From JAOUEA01 sp963734685 (GTDB lineage: Bacteria > Actinomycetota > UBA4738 > HRBIN12): a stretch of DNA of 64,000 bases. The notes below the pieces were generated by a model. It did no database searches. It saw only the letters and a program-made list of their open reading frames with translations, and had not been told where the DNA came from. The number at the start of each line of letters is the position of its first letter. Positions within the stretch are counted from its first letter, which is position 1. A program made the translations under genes and the position numbers. Shown piece by piece: positions 61,908 through 64,000 of this stretch. The DNA lies in assembly GCA_963734685.1 (NCBI GenBank), contig CAVTIC010000001.1:248001-312000 (forward strand), read 5' to 3'.

Positions 61908-61935
61908 ACGGCCGCCGGAACCATCCGGCGGCCGT
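61908..61935. terminator. Perfect 12-base stem-loop after the membrane protein gene
   Basis: ACGGCCGCCGGA at 61908-61919 is exactly complementary to TCCGGCGGCCGT at 61924-61935 around a 4-base loop. It lies 26 bases beyond the stop of the membrane protein gene (61961). No T-tract follows on either strand, so it may be a transcription-ending stem of the T-less type common in high-GC bacteria. Confidence 0.55.
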
Positions 61936-61960
61936 CGCGCGATGCTCGGTGAACCCGGGA

Positions 61961-62392
61961 TCAGCCGGTCGACTCGAAGTACTCGTCGGACTTCTCGTGG
62001 TACAGGGCCCACAGCACGAACGCACCGATACCGAGCGTCACCATGCCGGACTCGATGAACGGTCCGTCATGGTGCCACAGCGTGTAGGAGAACGCGATGG
62101 TCATGCGGAACCCCTCCACGATCGCCACGAAGAGCCGGTACCCGCGGCTGCCTCGCATGATCCCCGATGCCACGAGGAACAAGACGACGGCGACGATCGC
62201 TTCGATCACGCCGAGGGCGAGCACCCCGTCGTCGGAGAGCTCGACGCCGCCCTGCGCGGAAATCGCGTCAATCAACCGGGTCTTGAATGCGAACGCCATG
62301 ACCGCGGAGACCGCGGCGAGCGCGGCCTGGATGTACAGGATGACGCCGATGAACGTCACCACTCCGGGCCGCTTGATGCGCATCGTGCTCAT
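61961..62392 (-). CDS. Small integral membrane protein (four helices)
   Basis: 143 residues from ATG 62392, preceded by GAGGGGG. Starting MSTMRIKRPGVVTFIGVILY, it has helices at about 11-33, 55-78, 88-107 and 117-136, and ends with YHEKSDEYFEST. A charged loop with GGVELSDDG lies between helices one and two. It resembles DUF2127/DUF7144-type small actinobacterial membrane proteins, but the match is uncertain. No enzyme motif. Upstream on the same strand lies the cold-shock gene, separated by a strong stem-loop; it is probably transcribed alone. Confidence 0.65.
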   Translation of the reverse strand: MSTMRIKRPGVVTFIGVILYIQAALAAVSAVMAFAFKTRLIDAISAQGGVELSDDGVLALGVIEAIVAVVLFLVASGIMRGSRGYRLFVAIVEGFRMTIAFSYTLWHHDGPFIESGMVTLGIGAFVLWALYHEKSDEYFESTG

Positions 62393-62548
62393 ACGGTCCC
62401 CCCTCGTGGATCATCAAGGGCGACGATCCGCCGACGAACGCTATCCCCTCCCCTGCAGGGCACGCAAGTCGCCGCACGAGCCGGCGGGGCCGGCTCTCGC
62501 CCGCCTGGGTCGATGCCTCAGACGAGCGAGCGCAAGTCGAGGAACGCG

Positions 62549-62580
62549 AACGAGGCCGGCGCGTTCGCGCCGGCCTCGTT
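62549..62580. terminator. 15-base perfect inverted repeat downstream of the cold-shock gene
   Basis: AACGAGGCCGGCGCG at 62549-62563 and CGCGCCGGCCTCGTT at 62566-62580 are exact complements separated by two bases, forming a very stable GC-rich hairpin with a short loop. It starts 22 bases past the csp stop and fits a terminator of that gene; there is no T-tract. Confidence 0.6.
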
Positions 62581-62602
62581 GCGTGTGAGACGCGAGAAAG
62601 TC

Positions 62603-62806
62603 TCAGACTGCTCTGACGTTCGCCGCCTGCGGGCCCTTCTGGCCCTGGGTGACGTCGTACTCGACCTTCTGGTTCTCGTCGAGGTTGCGGTACCCCTCGC
62701 CAGAGATCGCGCTGAAGTGCACGAACACATCGGCGCTGCCGTCGTCAGGCGTGATGAAGCCGAAGCCCTTCTCGGAGCTGAACCACTTCACGGTTCCTGT
62801 TGCCAC
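62603..62806 (-). CDS. csp: Cold-shock protein, CspA family
   Basis: 67 residues from GTG 62806 with AAGGAGGGG seven bases ahead; the very long open frame upstream is a shadow of the divergent gene. It is the standard OB fold: TGTVKWFSSEKGFGFI with RNP-1 (KGFGFI), then DVFVHFSAI with RNP-2 (VFVHF), and a closing strand KVEYDVTQGQKGPQAANVRA. CspA-type proteins bind single-stranded RNA and act as chaperones in cold or stress; many are constitutive in actinobacteria. It ends 22 bases before a strong hairpin. Symbol given generically, as paralogues cannot be told apart. Confidence 0.95.
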   Translation of the reverse strand: MATGTVKWFSSEKGFGFITPDDGSADVFVHFSAISGEGYRNLDENQKVEYDVTQGQKGPQAANVRAV

Positions 62807-62968
62807 GTGCGATCCCCTCCTTCCTTCCGCCGTGTCGGGCATCGTGCATATGCTGGCCCGTCGGCGCCGGCCGTGACAGCCGGGTGAGGGAACTGCTCGA
62901 AGCTTGAAACCGCGATCGGTGCCCTCGGTCCACAACGCTATCAGGAACGGCCGACCGACGGCCAGACG

Positions 62969-62998
62969 TTGACCGAGCTCGAGTCCGCCGCGTACCGT
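62969..62998 (+). promoter_or_regulatory. Promoter of the phosphotransferase-like gene
   Basis: TTGACC (62969-62974) and TACCGT (62993-62998) with an 18-base spacer; the GTG at 63005 is six bases further, so the start codon is about at the transcription start. Confidence 0.5.
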
Positions 62999-63004
62999 CG
63001 ATCG

Positions 63005-63916
63005 GTGGAGCCTCGCGGCGACCCCCGGCTCGAGGCGGCGATCCGCGCCGTCGGTGCGTGGCGAGGCCGCGACATCGGCGTCACGCCAGTGTCGATCGGC
63101 GAGGAAGACCGTCACTTCCTGATCGAGGCAGACGACGAGCTCTTCGTGCTCAGGCTCGCGAACGCCTCGGCACCCGTCGCCCGGGCCGCCGTGTCGACCG
63201 AGATCGAGGTGGCGCGGGCCGCCGCGGCGGCCGGTGTCGCCCCGGGATTGCTCGAACACCTCCCGCAGTTCGGGTGTCTGATCACGCGGTTCGCGACGGG
63301 ACGGCGGCTCAGTTCCGGTGACGTGGGCGACGACCAGCTCACCTCGATCGTGGGCTCGGTCCGGGCGCTCCACGCCTGCCCCGCGCCCACCGCGAGGCGT
63401 TCGGTCTTCCGCGATGCCGAAGACCTGCGGCACGCGGCGATCTCGAGCGGGATGTCCATGCCCGACATCGAACCGGCTGCGACCCGAGCGATGCGACGGA
63501 TCGAGGCGGCGACCGCGCTCGAGGTCGCGCCGACGGTCACGTGCCACGGCGATCTCACTCGCGCCAGTCTGTGCTTCGACCGCGACCATGTGTGGATCGT
63601 GGATTTCAGGTGGGCGGGCGCAGGAGACGCCTTCGAAGACCTCGGGAGCCTCGCCGCCCACCTCGACCTCTCGGACGAGCACGCCGATCGCCTGCTGCGC
63701 CTGTACTTCGGATCGTCCGACGATGCGCGTCGAGCACAGCTCGACGTGATGCGGCTCGCAGCCGAGTACATGGCGGCCATGCGAGCCCTCTCGCGCACAG
63801 CTTCGGGCCCACCGGGGAGAGCGCAGGAGGCAGACCATCGACTCGCCCGCATGCTCGACGACACAGCAACCGATCGTTTCGACCGATCGGTGCGGGTGGT
63901 CGCCGCTCGTCGCTGA
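63005..63916 (+). CDS. Aminoglycoside/choline phosphotransferase-like protein with altered catalytic loop
   Basis: 303 residues from GTG 63005, chosen because a promoter lies just ahead and leaves no room for a longer leader; the alternative TTG 62969 overlaps the -35 box. The kinase-like fold shows HFLIEADDELFVLRLANASA (nucleotide-binding strands), LITRFATGRRL (hinge) and the loop TVTCHGDLTRASLCFD, where APH enzymes have HGDxxxxN; the Asn is Ser here. The metal-binding DFG-like segment is VWIVDFRWAGAGDAFEDLGS. The Asp of HGD is kept, so weak or different phosphotransfer is possible; antibiotic resistance is not implied. Divergent from the cold-shock gene. Confidence 0.7.
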   Translation: MEPRGDPRLEAAIRAVGAWRGRDIGVTPVSIGEEDRHFLIEADDELFVLRLANASAPVARAAVSTEIEVARAAAAAGVAPGLLEHLPQFGCLITRFATGRRLSSGDVGDDQLTSIVGSVRALHACPAPTARRSVFRDAEDLRHAAISSGMSMPDIEPAATRAMRRIEAATALEVAPTVTCHGDLTRASLCFDRDHVWIVDFRWAGAGDAFEDLGSLAAHLDLSDEHADRLLRLYFGSSDDARRAQLDVMRLAAEYMAAMRALSRTASGPPGRAQEADHRLARMLDDTATDRFDRSVRVVAARR

Positions 63917-63969
63917 GATCGCCCGAGGAACGGCCTCTGGCCCGTATATCCCGCGCGAACGAAGGGGTC

Positions 63970-64000
63970 TAGGGTGGCCCTCGAGGGAAAGAAGGGAGGG
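63970..64000 (+). promoter_or_regulatory. Promoter box and Shine-Dalgarno of a gene starting just past the edge
   Basis: TAGGGT at 63970-63975 matches the -10 boxes seen elsewhere in the window, and GAAGGGAGGG at 63991-64000 is a strong ribosome site, so a plus-strand start codon is expected within about 10 bases after the end of the window. Confidence 0.5.

Noticed and set aside
1..64000. tRNA, rRNA, transposase, integrase, prophage or att sites
   Set aside because: No T-loop-like GGTTCGA context with acceptor stems, no transposase or integrase motifs and no flanking inverted or direct repeats of insertion elements were seen by eye.

Overview
The window reads as a chromosomal segment of a high-GC actinobacterium-like organism (Actinomycetota; class cannot be fixed from this sequence alone). 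Grounds: strongly GC-rich third codon positions, frequent GTG/TTG starts, an actinobacterial gene complement (180-kDa-class NAD-glutamate dehydrogenase, Holin-X plus DUF3618 pair, LppM-type lipoprotein, PBP4, large STAND-type ATPases carrying class III cyclase domains), and many genes with a TANNNT -10 box 6-8 bases ahead of the start codon, which is the signature of leaderless transcription. No rRNA, tRNA, CRISPR array, IS element or prophage was recognised.

Layout. 1-8.4 kb: two SAM methyltransferases (one cut by the window edge, one frameshifted), a decayed P-loop kinase, a MerR-VOC fusion under its own MerR-type promoter, a SnoaL-like protein, a serine hydrolase, a PAP2-kinase fusion whose PAP2 half has lost its catalytic histidines, and a Holin-X/DUF3618 pair. 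8.4-17.4 kb: two large cyclase-ATPase signalling proteins, a dienelactone hydrolase, a broken lipoprotein gene and an APC permease. 17.4-21.6 kb: the most notable locus, a probable CATRA-type conflict system made of a small CASP-like protein, a membrane-anchored CATRA protein and a convergent CHAT protease with a Pro-Glu linker, a membrane helix and a C-terminal domain. 21.7-33.8 kb: an orphan urease-alpha-like hydrolase, an aldo-keto reductase interrupted by one amber codon, a divergent MarR/LigB-dioxygenase pair, an LppM-type lipoprotein, a CAP-domain protein, NAD-glutamate dehydrogenase and a secreted lysozyme-like protein. 33.8-48.4 kb: a homocysteine methyltransferase/MTHFR fusion, OsmC, a receiver-like membrane protein with a very long repetitive acidic/glycine tail, DDAH, a tandem-USP protein fused to a Rieske domain and flanked by two paralogous membrane proteins, serC, and a group of amino-compound enzymes (class III aminotransferase, C45 hydrolase, alpha-oxoamine synthase, SDR). 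48.5-53.1 kb: a GGDEF/EAL protein (frameshifted) and PBP4.

53.1-61.6 kb is a branched-chain amino acid operon on the minus strand: promoter, 19-residue leader peptide ending in Leu-Val-Leu-Ile-Pro, attenuator terminator, a small unknown gene, ilvB, ilvN, ilvC, leuA, then leuB and cimA, most junctions joined by ATGA overlaps. The right end has a small membrane protein, a cold-shock protein and a divergent phosphotransferase-like gene; a promoter and Shine-Dalgarno for the next gene sit at the very edge.

Caution: at least five conserved genes, including ilvB and ilvC, are each split by a single-base frameshift. That many lesions in housekeeping genes is more typical of uncorrected sequence error than of decay, so reading frames here should be trusted only after checking the reads. 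All function calls are from recognising family motifs by eye; no search was run.
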